From Spinacia oleracea (taxonomy: Eukaryota > Streptophyta > Magnoliopsida > Caryophyllales > Amaranthaceae): a stretch of 64,000 nt of DNA. The stretch covers positions 132,020,385 to 132,084,384 of the forward strand of contig NC_079487.1 in assembly GCF_020520425.1 (NCBI RefSeq), in the 5' to 3' direction. Positions 43,548 through 57,300 of this stretch are shown one piece after another (position 1 is the stretch's first letter; each line of letters starts with the position of its first letter). The notes beneath the pieces were generated by a model that worked only from the letters and a program-made list of their open reading frames with translations, did no database searches and was not told the DNA's origin. The position numbers and the translations under genes are program-made.

Positions 43548-46500
43548 ATGAGGGAAGTTGTTACAATTCAAGTTGGTGGTTTTGCCAATTTCATTGGCTC
43601 CCATTTCTGGAACTTCCAGGTACACTTCACTTGTTATCTGCAGTATTGGTATATTTGTTTTGATGGGAAAAGGATTTTAGATCGAAGCTGAGTTTATTTT
43701 TGTGGGTTGAAGTGCTAAATCATATTGTGAAATAGAGTTTATATGACTAGTTTATCCCCATGAACTTATGTTCTGAATTCTAACAATTGAGTGTCCTTTC
43801 ATCAACATAAATTAAGTTTGCTATTACTGCTAGACCACGGAAGTACGGAGGTACGAGGTTTCATCGCAAGAGACTAGCTTGTTTGATCCTACAATGCCTT
43901 TGTCTTTTGGCGAATTTTAAAACATTGCTCTGCTTTTGTAAATACATGCTCTATTAATAAGTACTTCGTAGAATGCTAGTTTTCTTAGTTATTACTGCCT
44001 TATTTTGATATTCTGATGCTTGCATGTGGGTCTTCAAATCATTCTCTATGAATGACTGTGCATGGAAAATAAAAACCTAGATATATAATTTCAAGTTTGT
44101 TATACGAATTATTCATTAGGTGATGCTTTTATGAACCTCTTTGTCTTTTTAATCGTTTATTTCTTGGACCATGGTGTGATTTGAGTATTTTGAAGATGAT
44201 TTATTTTTGCAGTATGCTTTTGAAACTCTATGAATGAGAGGGGGAACAAAGAATAACACTTTGTATCTTCTTTTGACTTGATCCTTTTTTGAAGGATGAG
44301 TTGCTTGGTTTGGCTAGCGACCATGATATGGATCCAGTGTTCCAGAATCCTGGCGTTAACATGGATGTGCTTTATCGCTCTGGAGAGACTCAGGAGGTAA
44401 GATATGTTGTGTGATGGTTTCTTATAATTCTCCATATTTTTCTATGTTTTTTTAGGTTACAAAGCTTTTCAATTCTTCCACAAGATAGCCTTATATGATT
44501 GATTTAGTTGGTGAGCTTTATGAGTTAACTTCTGTGTGCTTTTGTGGGTAGTAGGAGTTAGATGCCGTTGATCTATAACATCTATTATGTACTGACCTCT
44601 TAACATGTATGACTTTGAAACTTCCATTTTGTGCCAAACCCCTTTGTGAAACATGGTAGTTTTAAGGCACTCGTGAGGTAGCCTACTAATTTCCTGTAAG
44701 TCAAGTTCTTATACTCTGGTCAATATGGTTCTTATTATCAAGTTTCTATAATTAGCACTTTGACTATTTGCGAATGCTGATATTTTCTGAGTGGAAGATA
44801 GATATGTTCCACATAGTTGAAAAATAGATTTTATTTGCGTTTCTTGAGCCAACTGTATGAGACAAATAGTTCAGGTGGATTGGTATTTTAGCTAAGAGTG
44901 CGAGACAAATCAATGAAATTGTTAGCTTATGACTCTTCTTCAGTAAGGAATTGCTGAGGAATCTTATTGGAGAAATTGATTTGCATCAAGGCTTCTCCGT
45001 GTAGGTAGTTGCATATGCTAGCTCTGCTTATTTGAGGCATATTTCTACTGTGTTGGAAATGTAAGAAGTATGCTGCACTTGGGATGCTTAAAAAGAGTGA
45101 TCCTAGTTATTGATATGTTGGCTGATTGTGATTTGCACGTTCTGATCATGATTACTTGAACTTGAGGCACTTAAAAAGAGTGATCATAGTTAATAATATG
45201 TTGGCTCGATGTGATTTGCACGATCTGATCTTGATTACTAGAACTTTATGCACGGGATGCATGCGGATTTTATCAAAATTCTATTTATATGCAAGCAATG
45301 TTCCAACATTTTACAAATACTTTTTACAATTCAAACCACAAGTAAGGGTATTATGTATGTGGACACCAAAGTGCTTAAGAGTTGACAGAGTTTATATGCA
45401 AGCAATGCTCCAATTTTTTTATAAACATTTTTGTACATTTGAACCCCAAATAGGGTATTATGGTTATTTTACGCGAACACGAAAGTGATCAAGAGTTGGT
45501 TTATATAATTGAGATACTCTCCATGACCTTCTCCAACAATCTAAGATTATGCCATTTGAGGTTGGATATCTAAGAAAAATGCAAATAATTGTCTTTTGTG
45601 TCTGCAGGGTGTTCTTACCTATACGCCTCGATTACTTTCAGTTAATTATCAAGGTATGTTCTCCTTTCATGTGTACATTAATCTGGTCTTGCTTCCTTTT
45701 GTCTTCCGCAGCAATGTACATTTTACTTACGGTGTTAATTGTAGTCTGTTTAATGGACTAGTTGTCCTTCTGTTGTATGATTGCTGCTGTGTCAAACTGC
45801 GGTTTTATGTAATTATGGAATGATGGAACTCTCTGAAGTGGAAATCATCAGTCATTTCCCCCTACAGCTTGTCTTGATATGTGTGTGCGCGCGCGTTAGG
45901 GGGGGAGGGGGTTGTATTTAAATGTCATTGTACAAAACTACCCTTAGGTAATACAGTTTCCCGTATGTATGGAATCACTCCGCTATTGAAGTTCAGTAAA
46001 CTACAGCTATCAATCTTATTGCTTCGTTTATGTTTGTATGTTTATGTATATATGTATGTGTGTGTGTGTTCGTACTATGTAGCCATGTAGGTACATATGT
46101 GTATGTAAATAAATGTATGCATGTACGTGATTGTGGGAACGTATCCAGTCTAATTTTTTGTTGGGTTTGTTACTAGCTTGAGTTACAATTGAAGCCGGAG
46201 GTTATCTAACAATTCCCTTTTGTATTCTAAGCAGGATCCCTTGGATCAATGAGCTCACATGGTACATTGTATAATCAGACTCCAGAATTGCCTTCCCCTG
46301 TGGCCACATGGTGAGGGTTTAACATTTCATTTTTTTTTACTATGTTGGGAAGCGAAATTTATTGAGAATTTTTATGTATCACTATTTCACACAGTAGTAT
46401 TTTGGTGTTATCTGTTATTTGCTTTGAATGGAATACAAGTTTCTGTTGGACAGGAATTAAGTGTTAAGGTAAACTTCATGAAAAATGGCATTTGCCCATG

Positions 46501-49500
46501 CATGCTTGGTTGTCAGTATAGGAAGCACACCTTCTCTAGCTGATTTGTTAAGTTTTATGCGGTCAATGATAATTTCTCATGAAATATTTTCTATTGCCTA
46601 TGTATGATGACTACAAATTATAATGTTAAAAAAAAAGCACTAGCTTACAGAAATGCTTACTGTACATGTCACCAAAATAATAAAACCCTTTCTGTTTTTG
46701 TAGTATAATCTTTCTATCACCATCCGTTAATTATTCAGTTTTGACTTTCTAAAATCTGACTGTAATTTTTTTATCATTAAATAATAGCGAAAGCTACAAA
46801 ATGATAATAAAGTAGAAATATTCTTTTAACACCATAACTCAATTATTTATGACGGGGGTAGTGTATGATCAGGATGCTCAAGTGCAAGACTGACATAATC
46901 AATCTTCTGTTAAGATTGTTGGAAGTGTGAAACTCTCCCCCCTTCGCTTCCCTCGGAAACTATCTGGAATCTTGTGTCCTTTTTTGTATATCAATTAGAC
47001 AATTAGGGAATGGAGAAAATAATGGACATCTGTGATCAAATGCATTACATGCTCCTCATAACAATATTACATTGTGGCTTTAATGCTTTGAAAATGTTTA
47101 CTTTTGGAGAATGAGAACACAAACACAGAAGTTGAGCAGGATATTTGTTCTTTTTTCTTTTGATATATGTCAGATGACTGGGAACTAAAGTGAATGCTGA
47201 ATCTGGGATTACAAAAGGATGTTTTAATATAGTTGTCACCAGAGAAAATGAAGAGCTACTTGGTTTTTGGGTGGGGGCAGTAGTGTAAGATATTTTTCAT
47301 TAGTTCATTATACTCACTTATTCCCAATCAAGCTTCAAATAGCCCATGGCATATGTCTGTGAGCTACTAGGGTTACAAGGCTGTTTGGCATCACTATAGT
47401 TATACAATACTTACTGAACTAGTAAATAATGAAGATTTGAATACATTTTCACCTTTTCCAACATCAAATGATTTACTGTCATGTTGCATAGCTATACTCC
47501 TGTCATTTCAATATTTTAAATATTTTCTATGAGTATCTTATGTTTTTTCTGACCATGAAGTGGTCAAAGTGTCATTACTCTATTGTTTTGAGTATCTACA
47601 AGTCTACAACTAATCTTAATTCGCGCTTTATATGTATCTGTTATCTGTTCTTTAATGCTGGTTTCTAAAACTAAGGTCTTGAGTTCGACTTGCAGGAAAG
47701 GTAGTATATCTACCCAACGTTCTGAGTCTCTCAATAGAAACTTATTCTTGCAAAGTTTATATAAGGAGGAGCAGAAGGAATCAGTTGGTAAAGACAGCAA
47801 ACATGCTGATTCACCGGATAATATTGGAGACCAGGAAATAATGGAAAGTTTGGAAAATGGTACCCAGTTCTGGACTGACTTCTCGAAAGTCCATTATCAT
47901 CCACATAGCCTATATGAAATAAATGGGTTGTGGATGGATGTTGAGGGGTTCGATAATTATGGTGCGGGAAAGGACGTTTTTGCTGAAAGTTCCCGGGGAG
48001 AGGAGATGACTGAAAGACTTCGTTTCTTCGTTGAAGAGTGTGATCATGTACAGGTATCTATCAAATTTCATATTAATCCTTAAGAATGTGTTTTTTAAGC
48101 CAATGAAGTGCTTGTTTTGGTTGGTGGGGGCTAGCCCAGACAGAATGTTCCCTTCCTAATAAAATGCAAGACATAACTCAGGTTTCTCTTACACTTCCGC
48201 AAGTTTCACCCCCTTATTTCTCTCTTGTGGATTTCTTACCATGTAAAAGGGGAAAAAGTGACATAAAAGGCTCTCCCTTCAACAAAACATGGTTTTGTTT
48301 ATGTTGTACCATGCTTTTAAAATTTTGTTCTCTATTATCTTGATTCTTGACCCTAGTTTTTATGGGATTTTTTTTCATCTTTTTTATGTCATTCTTCAAT
48401 TTCCAGAGTATTTTCTGCTAATCCTCTCACTTGCCTAATGGCTGAATGACACAAGTTTTTGTGCTTCAAATTTTTCATGTTCATGCAATACGAATCAAAT
48501 TTCGCCCATTCTTATTATTTGTTTGTGCTAAGTTAAATGTAATGGATTTTGCTTTCTGGATCATCTTCTTCACTAGAAGTTATGCATAACCTCTGGTCTC
48601 AAACATTGCCATTTAGATGGTCTAGCTTAAGAAAGTTACTGAAAGTTATTTTCCTTTTTAATTGTTGGTTGAAGGAACTTCTCTAAGATCGCTTTTTTAA
48701 CCTATTTTACATAGTCAGAAATTTTCTGACAGGGAATTCAATGTGTGGTGGATGATTCGGGGGGCTTTTCCAGTGTAGCAGCAGACTTCCTGCAGAACAT
48801 TGCCGATGAATACACCAATACTCCGGTGTTGCTTTATACTGCTCGTGATCCTGGCTCATTTATGAGCTCTAAAAGTCGAAAAAGGAACATTTCTCGGAAT
48901 CTTAATGATGCAGTTTCATTTGCAAAACTGTCTCCTTTCTGCAAACTAATTGTACCAGTTGGTTTACCCTTTCTGGGTGGAAGTAAGTTTTATACTTTCT
49001 GACTTGCATAGTTTGTTGCACTTATGCTGACTAGTCCTGCTATGGTAAACTTCCCCTTATGTTTCTAAGATCCTTCTTTTTGCAGGCAAAGCTTCAACTT
49101 ATCTGCGTGTGAATGATGAAAAGCCTTATCATTGCAGTGCAGTCTATGCTGCTGCTCTGCACGCTCTCAGCCTGCCCTTTCGGATGGACTCGCTTGGGCC
49201 TACTGCGACTTCAGATTGTACTTTAGGTGCATTGGATTTCAACAGCATTGTACAAATGCTGTCTGGCCAGTCTCGACAGAATATGGTTGCCATATTAGAC
49301 ACTACCATGCCAGCACCTACTATTGGTATTTCCTAATTCAATTGTCTTGGCTTCAGTGGGCTTATAAAACTATGCATATCTCATATGCTCTTTATTATTA
49401 TTTTTATTTACTGTGTTTGTGTTTAATTATGTGACACTCAGGGGAGCAATTGTTGAGTAAATTGCAGACATTGACTCCAGAAATATCAGATGACATGGAA

Positions 49501-50952
49501 GACTTGCATTCTGTAGAAACATTAGTGATACATGGAGCTCTTAAATCAGGTATTCTGTATCTGCATGCTTGTTTTATGCTCTTAAGTTCCATCACCTTGA
49601 ATTTAATGATGTCACATGGCTTCACCTTAATACACTTTTGTGACTTCCAAGTTCCAACCTCAGCCTGATCTTGAACCCCTTTGTGATAGAAAAACAATGC
49701 TGCAATTTAGATCTGATATTGACCTTTGATCTGATATTGATTTAGCATATGCTACTTCACAATACCAGATTCAGGTAGTTTAGTGAGTCATTGTAATCTA
49801 ACACTCAATGAATAATAAATATTTGATTTCAATGAAAATGGATAGACTTTACGTGCTTCTGTTCATTTGAGAATTCAGTAGTCAGTGATGATTTGACCCT
49901 TGTGTTTTGAAGTATGGATACAACAATGCATTTGTATTCCGCTTTCTGGTCATGTTGGATGGGATCTCTGCAGTTTTGTTGAATTCATGGAAAATTTTAA
50001 AATGCTGAAACCTGATTTTATAAAAATAATTGGTAACTAATTATTATTTCCAGATATCTGGTAAAATAGTAAGAATTCCTATATTTTCTATTTTAGACGA
50101 AGAGGGTTCTTCTTTTCGCAGGCAGGGATTCTTTGGCATCTGTTTGGTTCAATAACATGGTGAAAACTTAATCTCTCTCTACTAATCTACTTTGAGTAAT
50201 GTTCAGCACACATTTTCCATGAACAAACTTTGGTGGTATGTTGATATTGATATTGCTTAGATATTGGTTGCTCTTGAATGAAGTCTTAGAGTTCGACTGT
50301 TTGAGTATATTTGGCAAAAGCCCAACCATTTGTTTTTGCTTCAACTCGTGCTTATAACTAAGCCGCATCATTCCTAGCTTTCTTCATCAAAATATTACTT
50401 GTGTTGAGTTGTTGACTATACATCTTTCCACTTTGAAATTGTGGATAAGAACAAGGTTGTTTGATGGCTCGTCATCTAAAATGCACCATATTTTCCTACT
50501 CAGATGAGCAACGAGCATCTGTATTTGAAGTCCAAGATGCTATTTCTGCTGCATATGAACAGGCATCATCGAGACCTAGATTCTGTCATCTGTCTGCAGC
50601 AACATGTCCTCTTCCAATACCATTACCATTTCCATCGATATTCTCACAAACTGTCGGTCGTTGTGGACAACTACTTAGCAATCCCAGTTCAAGTTCAGCT
50701 TCAAAGGGATCACTCGACGTCCATTCTATCCCTATGGCTGCGAGACTTCGCTCGAGCAGTGCTGTATTACCTTTCCTGACGAATAGGTTGGAAAACCTTC
50801 GGAAATTTGGTATTCAACATGGTGCTATGGGAGGAGAATTACTCAAAAGTTGGGGTTTTGGAAAGGAGGAACTCGAGGAAATGGGAGAGACACTGTCAAA
50901 CATGGTCAGAACTTTGGCTCCTTACTCTGATTTAACCTCTGACTCGGATTAG
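43548..50952 (+). CDS. MSTO1: Misato homologue (tubulin/FtsZ-like)
   Basis: Nine coding exons (43548-43619, 44295-44396, 45608-45653, 46235-46310, 47696-48053, 48733-48982, 49086-49325, 49442-49549, 50504-50952) encode 566 residues with all phases matching. The start MREVVTIQVGGFANFIGSHF is the Misato segment II signature. GIQCVVDDSGGFSSVAADFL corresponds to the tubulin-like nucleotide-binding region, and the C-terminal third has the family's RPRFCHLSAATCPLPIPLPF block. In animals and yeast Misato/DML1 proteins act in mitochondrial distribution and fusion; the plant role is little known. A GC-rich leader exon precedes a 5' UTR intron (donor near 43340, acceptor TTTTGTTAG before 43543). Introns 1-4 are long; intron 2 contains local tandem duplications. 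Confidence 0.93.
45085..45500. repeat. Two tandem duplications in Misato intron 2
   Basis: First, a unit of about 83 bp (CTTAAAAAGAGTGATC at 45087 and 45170; GATTTGCACGWTCTGAT in both). Next to it, a unit of about 107 bp (TTTATATGCAAGCAATG at about 45284 and 45390; GGGTATTATG in both). Divergence within each pair is visible, so they are older than the 226-bp tandem at 10674. Confidence 0.65.
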
Positions 50953-51209
50953 TTTTTACCAATAGACTTGTTGTAAATACAGTTTGAGAAGTTTTGGCAG
51001 TTGTTTTCTTGTTTACTTTTAAAGAACTATTGGACCAACTCAAGTATAAGTTTCTCTTAATAGATTCTTAACCGGTTTATGAAGCGCCTTGATCTAATCG
51101 TGTAGTTGATCGGATTTCTTATTTCCGACTTATGTAGTTCTGTCACTTTTCCTGATGATGAGACTAAGCTCTTGATAAGACTAGTTCTGGACTCCTGATG
51201 TATTATATA

Positions 51210-51510
51210 TTCCATCCGTCCCTTAATACTCGCACCACTTTTCTTTTCGGGTCGTCCTTTAATACTTGCACCGCTTCTATAAATGGAAATTTTACCGATA
51301 TATATTATTTCTCACACTTACATACTAACCCACTTCCTACAAAAAATAATTTAAAAATTCACACTCCTACTACCCCTTTACACATTTTCCACTCACTATA
51401 TTAAAAAAAAATCTCATTATCAACTATCACCCATTAAATTAATAAGTCAATTCAAGTGTCTTAAACTCTGTAACGGTCAAAACGATGCGAGTATTTAGGA
51501 ATGGAGGGAG
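51210..51510. mobile_element. Stowaway-like MITE (family A, divergent)
   Basis: A 301-bp element with TA at 51208-51209 and 51511-51512. Left end TTCCATCCGTCCCTTAATAC, right end (reverse complement) CTCCCTCCATTCCTAAATAC. It shares TTCGGGTCGTCCTTTAATAC and CTTAAACTCTGTAACGGTCA with family A. It lies about 260 bp past the Misato stop codon, probably at the end of its 3' UTR. Confidence 0.85.
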
Positions 51511-51644
51511 TACAAGTTAGAGGGAGCGGTATCCTAAAATGTGTTTTTTTTTCCTTCTTCTGTATAGGACATTTTGTCCGCTGGGCAACAACGGTCTATA
51601 ACTTCTCGTTGTTTATGAACACTAATTCTTGAATGATTTTCTGA

Positions 51645-51738
51645 AAAAACTTATATATTTTTGTTTTGAACCTTATATTATCTGAACTTAACTGAACTCT
51701 GAAATAAGTCAAAATAAGTCGAACAGAAAACAACCTAA
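51645..51738. repeat. Fragment of AGTCGAACAG-ended repeat
   Basis: The right end AAAATAAGTCGAACAGAAAA matches the right end of the element at 59499-59737, as does the interior ATATTATCTGAACTTAACTG. The left part is missing. Confidence 0.45.
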
Positions 51739-52166
51739 TAATCCATCATGTGGTGGTGGGGTGGAGCGATAAAAACGTAAGGATAATTTTAGAATTAAAA
51801 AAAAGGGGGGTAAAAACTACAAGACTACTTTTTATGTTTACTAGTTGTTGGACGCCATGTTAGACCCGAGTTAGCGAAAAATTGTGATAATTGTGGAATT
51901 AAGAATGGGATAATCTGTGAAAGTAACTACATTTGTAGTTGCAAGAGAAAATGCTTATGAAAAAAAGTACACTTAAATATATCATTTTATAATGACGAGG
52001 ATGCTGATGAGCTATGAAAATTGATTTAAAAAGATGAGAATCTGATGACTGAAAGAGGGAAAAGAATATTAGGCAAAGAGAATAGAGAACAATGGAGGGG
52101 CGTGCGCCGTGCGGGACGGACGAGACAGAGGAAGCTATGTTTGAACACAAATTCTTATTTACATGG

Positions 52167-52457
52167 GGTGTACGATAAATATTGTACACAGAAGTTAAAG
52201 TTGACGTAAAATGCTTCAAAGTTACCCTTATATATGTAAAAGTTATCTACTCCGTATTTTTTATTAACAATTTTTTTCATTTTAATAAAAACTATTTCTT
52301 CAAAACCATTAAGAATATATAAAATTAATCATTTAACACTTTAAAATGTTTATCTATTAATTTTTTTTTAATAATATAAAAGTTAGGGAAATCTGAGTAA
52401 AAGTTAGAGAAAACTGAGTAAGAGTTATGTTGGTGCACAATAAATTTATTGTACACC
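52167..52457. mobile_element. Palindrome-ended repeat family, copy 2
   Basis: About 291 bp. The left end GGTGTACGATAAATATTGTA continues to CAC as an imperfect palindrome. The right end GTGCACAATAAATTTATTGT continues to ACACC as a second palindrome. Both ends are also inverted repeats of each other. Flanking ACACAAATTCTTATTT is shared with copy 3, so the true left boundary may lie slightly further out. Confidence 0.72.
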
Positions 52458-52565
52458 TTTTGCATCCAAGACCTTTTGATGTTTGAAACTTTAAAGAAAC
52501 ATAAAAGAAAAAGAAAATAGATCCGGCGGAAGAAAATGAAGGAAAAATATTAATAAAAAGAAAGA

Positions 52566-52596
<31 letters not shown>

Positions 52597-52676
52597 AGAA
52601 GGGAGAATATGCTTGGGATGAGATTTGAATCTTAGACCTTGTTGGTGCATTTCAAAGGTTAGAGATCTAAGCTATA

Positions 52677-52935
52677 CTTCATCCGTCTTTTAATACTCGC
52701 AACGTTTGGACTTTTGCCACTATTCATATAATCTACTTTGACTATTCTTAGTGCTTTTTATATAAGATAAAACATAGTCATGTGGGATCTTGTTAGATTC
52801 GTCTCAATGTGTATTTTCAAAATATTAACTTTTTATAATTTTTGCATAAAGAGAATTTAAGATATAAATGATCAAAGTTGTGCATCAACATGCGTGAAAC
52901 TAACAAACGTTGCGAGTATTAAAAGACGGAGGAAG
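52677..52935. mobile_element. Stowaway-like MITE (family B)
   Basis: A 259-bp element with TA at 52675-52676 and 52936-52937. Ends CTTCATCCGTCTTTTAATAC and (reverse complement) CTTCCTCCGTCTTTTAATAC are followed inward by TCGCAACGTTTG. Same family as 34287-34544. An AAG microsatellite lies about 80 bp to the left (about 52570-52597). Confidence 0.9.
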
Positions 52936-53174
52936 TATTATATTGACTTTTTCACATGAATATTTTTAAATTTATCGTACAATATATTTCCAAAACACGA
53001 ACTTATATAAAATTGAAAAGTATAGAACAAAAGGTGGGTTGTGAAAATCATGCAATACGATTACACATGTTATAAAAATATACCGAATGGACGACTATTG
53101 ACAGTCATTTCTTCTACTTTAACATGATTGTATTTTTTTTTTCCATTATTTTATAAAACATAAAGTTTTTGACT

Positions 53175-53755
53175 TTAGTGGTAGTTTGGTTGACCATGGA
53201 AAGTAGAATTTCCTAGGAAGAAGTTTTTCCCATGTATTAGCATTTTCTAGGATGTATCCATCCGTCCCAGAATACTTGAACCGGTTTGATCGACACAAAC
53301 TTATTATTTAATTAGATGTAGTTGATAGTGGAATATTTTTAAATATAGATAGGGGATATGTGTCAACTTTTTAAAGGGATGTAGGGGGCTAGCGGAGAGG
53401 GTGCTTGGGCCCAAAAAATGACATGGGAAAGGGGTAGTTGATATAATATTAAAAATTTACCATTTATAGAAATGATACAAGTAATCCATGACCGCTTTAT
53501 AAGGAAAGCGGTGCAAGTATTACGGGACAGAGGGAGTAGATGATATTGTTTGGTTAAACATGGGAAATAAATTCTCAGGGGAAGTTCCACTTATTTAGGG
53601 GAACCTAGATAAACAACTTCCTCCATTTTGTATGAAGTGGAACTTCTTAGGAAGTGTGATTTCCCATGTTTTTGTCAAACAAACAACCCTACATCTTTCA
53701 CTTCCTAGGAAGTCATAATTCCCATTATATTTCATATCAACCAAACATTACCTTA
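53175..53755. mobile_element. Inverted-repeat element interrupted by a MITE
   Basis: The left end GTGGTAGTTTGGTTGACCAT and the right end (reverse complement AAGGTAATGTTTGGTTGATA) are inverted. Several CTTCCTAGGAAG-type palindromes occur inside. A Stowaway-like MITE (53257-53536) splits it. It is related in texture to 30593-30763. Confidence 0.5.
53257..53536. mobile_element. Stowaway-like MITE (family C)
   Basis: A 280-bp element. TA at 53255-53256 and 53537-53538; left end TCCATCCGTCCCAGAATACT, right end (reverse complement) CTCCCTCTGTCCCGTAATAC. It shares TTGAACCGGTTTGATC and GGGGTAGTTGATATAATATT with the outer element at 7226-8214. Confidence 0.85.
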
Positions 53756-53910
53756 ATATCTCAAATCGGCCGCAAACTTTTTTTTTTTTTTTTTTTTTTT
53801 ATGTTCCATTTTTTTACGGTAAGACATTTAGGTTAATATCTCAAGTCGGCCACAAACTTTTCTTTTTACCTACTTCCATTTTTTTTACGGTAAGACATTT
53901 AGGAATAGGG
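53753..53910. repeat. Degenerate tandem duplication with poly(T)
   Basis: Two adjacent copies of a unit containing TTAATATCTCAARTCGGCC, a T-rich run, and TTTTTACGGTAAGACATTTA. The first copy holds a poly(T) tract of about 25 bp at roughly 53777-53801. Confidence 0.65.
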
Positions 53911-54355
53911 GGGAGGTAAGTGAATATCCACCACAAGATCCTCACTTGGTAATTAAGATTTAGACCTTAAATCTCTAAAATGTAACGTAGGACTCTTACA
54001 AAGTTACAAGTGAATCAATTTTTTTTTCCTCCAATGCATACATTTTAAAGTTGTATGCGGTTATATGGTGAATAGTGAATACTTTGAACTCGACCCATAT
54101 TTCTGGAACCACAATCAAATAATCCGGATATTTGAACCCAAACCCAATAGAAGACCCAAAACCCTTCTTAACCCCTCTAGTTTTCCTTAACCCTTTTCTT
54201 TCTTCTTCCCCACCCTTTTTCTTTCTCTCTCCTCCCAAAACCCTTTACCTCGATCTCTAATTTATAGGGGGAGATATTTTTTGATTGCTAATTTGTTGAT
54301 TTGCCAAGCAATTGCATCACTCACCAAATATTTAATTTGATAGAATAAGGCAGAA

Positions 54356-57300
54356 ATGGCAGGAATTCCTCCCACAGCTCCATCAATGGAGGCTAAACCT
54401 ACTGTACTTCCCAAGATTGAAGAAGTCGTTGATTACAGCAATCTCCCTTGCCCTCTTCCTTATGAAGAAATTCACCGTGAATCTATGAGTTTGTATTCTC
54501 AACTCACCCACTTTTGATTTTTTTTTTTGGTATTTTTTTGGGGTATTTTCTAGGTTAATTTCATTTGGTAATAATAATGTTTTGTCTAAGATGCCGTACT
54601 TTCTCTGGTGTTTTCTTTTTGGGGTTCGTTGGGGGTGTTATTTTAGAACACATTGATGTTGTGTTTTGAATGCTTAATCTTGTTTTTGATATTTTTGTTC
54701 AACTTTATTTGGAGCTTATATGTTTGATTTCGTGCTCAATGGAGCTTGATTGTTGCTCATCAGCTGAATTTGATGTTTAATGGATATCTAGATTCTAATT
54801 TGGTATGTGGGTTGAATCCTATGAATGCTCCTTCAGAATAGCAAATCGGGTAAATGGTGGCTGATTGAGATAATGTAGTTCTTTAGTGTGTCTGTAACTG
54901 TAATGCATCATGAACTGTTAGTGTTTAGTGCAAAAGGAGCTGATTGCTGATAGTCATCATGAAGAACTTTCTTTGATTTGTGTCCCATGGTTGTTGACAG
55001 TGTCACTGAAGCCGGAAGTTTTTGAAGGGATGCGCTTTGATTTTACTAAAGCCCTCGGCCCAAAATTCTTTCTTAGTCACAGGTGCTGCACGCTATACAT
55101 CTCTTTTATGCTTACTTTAGTTGATTTTTATGCCAGTGCATATAAGTTTCTTTGATTTTTACGACTCCAGTAAACATAATGCCTGCTTTGTGAACTATTC
55201 GCAGTGTGACAATGGGGCCGATTGAAGTTCCCTCTCAAAATCCAGAGCCTATTAAAATCCCAACCGCCAACTATGAGTTTGGTGCTAACTTTATTGACCC
55301 GAAGGTTAGCTAAACCTGATCATTTAATTTTGAGAATGACAAGTTCAATCCTGCAGCAATGGCTTACTTTAAGCAATGCAGTAACCTGTAGTTAAATTTA
55401 TTGCTTTTTACAGTTGATGCTCATCGGAAGGGTTTCACATGATGGTAGATTAAATGCAAGGCTCAAGTGTGATTTGACAGATAATTTAGTTTTAAAGGGA
55501 AATGCTATGGTAATCTTCAGTTTTATTTATGTTTTCTGTAAACCTTAATTTTGACACTTGATAAGTTTTTGAGATTGATGGATAAGGCTTGGTGTTCTTT
55601 TCTCAGCTGACAAGTGAGCCTCATTCGTCTCAAGGGATGGGTACTTTTGATTACAAGGTAAGACCTTTGTACTTTGCTTTCTTAAGGTTCTTTAGCCTTA
55701 ATATAGGAATTTTCTATTTGCTTAAATGTGATAGAAGATCCTTCTTGATGAATGTTAAATTTGCACCATCCTCAAATGTTAATTACTTTTAAGTTGGAGT
55801 TTCCCCTTGACTTTTCCACACTATTTACAATGAATTGCTCATGTAAGATTTCAACTCTTTTATGCATGTACCCTTTGTTTACATTTTATTTGTGTTTGAC
55901 TGCATTTTTATGAATCCCTCATGTTGCACATAATAAATTGTTTCTGTTTGAATCATATTTTCTCCTACATTAATTTGAAATTGAAGCTAAAAATTCGCAG
56001 GGTATATATTCTTTTTCCTTTTGTCTTTCAATCCAGAATTAACAAATTCTGAGCAAACTCTGATTTAATCAACATGGAGAAGTTTCAATCATTCATGTCA
56101 CAAATTAATTCTTATTTCATTTATTTTCTGGTCATGATTGCCCATGGCAGGGGAAAGACTACAGGGCTCAGTTTCAGCTAGGCAGTGGGACACTTGTTGG
56201 GGCAAATTACATACAGGTAAAAAGGTCAAGCTGGTTTTGCTTTTGAAATACTTCCTATATTGGGGCAACTACATACAGATAACGCTATCAGGTTTCTGAA
56301 GTGGTATCTTGGCCTTGAGTTGTGCTTTTACCTTAATGTTGCTTGATGTTTCTTTCCTCTCTTTTGAATTTGTTTATGTGGGATGCAAATACTTCTGTAC
56401 TTTCTCGTATTTACTTTTCCTCTTGACTGTTGGGTGGTGCAGAGTGTTACCCCACATCTCTCTGTAGGTGGTGAAATGTTCTGGACTGGTCAGCATAGAA
56501 AGTCTGGCGTTGGTTATGCTGCTCGGTACAACAATGATAAGATGGTATTGACTTGACTTTCCCGCTTTTTACATGATTAATTTTGTAGTAGTCCTTGTTG
56601 AGTTGGTATCTTGGCCTGTAAAACTTGTGGGTAATGATTTCATTTTCTGGCCCTCCACTTTGTTCTCGTATCTCTTCAGTTTGGTCTATTCCACATGAAC
56701 TTCTCAAAACATTTAGTCAGGAATCAGGATTCAAGAAGTATGTTACTCTAGCACTGAGCAACATGCAAATGATGGATCCTCGATAAGACTGTGTCACGGT
56801 CCGAGTGTTTTGACACCGGATCGTGCGGCGCGCTCTTGTCTATGGGGCGGCAAGGGCGCAAACCTTGTGCGGAAAGTGTATCTCAAGGGAGCACGAACGG
56901 GTGCTTGATTCGGAATGGGCACTCTTGCATATCGGCGACAAGAGCGAGGCTCGAGTGTCGATTGGGGCGCTTGTGTGCGCTCAGCCGCCACAAACACCGA
57001 CGACGAAAATGTATCTGTTTGGGAAGACTTTGTTGAGTCTTGAAAAGCTTAAAAACATGAGACAACATAATATCTATAAATGCTAACAACAATGCAACAC
57101 GCAAATGATGGATCCTCGATAAGACTATGGGTGTCTAAAGTGTCTTGTAGAGTATCAGCACTGATATTGGGGAATGGGGAAAAAGGAGCTTTAATCACTA
57201 ATTGAAAGTTCGATTAGTCATGCCTTCGGGCTTGTTCTTTTCTTCCGAATCTTCTGGAATTTTTTTTGAATTGAATTGATTAGTCTTAACTTAAACTTAT

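Noticed and set aside
50104-50171. Possible alternative Misato exon after TTTTCGCAG at about 50122
   Set aside because: It would read RDSLASVWFNNMVKT and stop, losing the conserved C-terminal third; the acceptor at 50503 restores the family sequence in phase.
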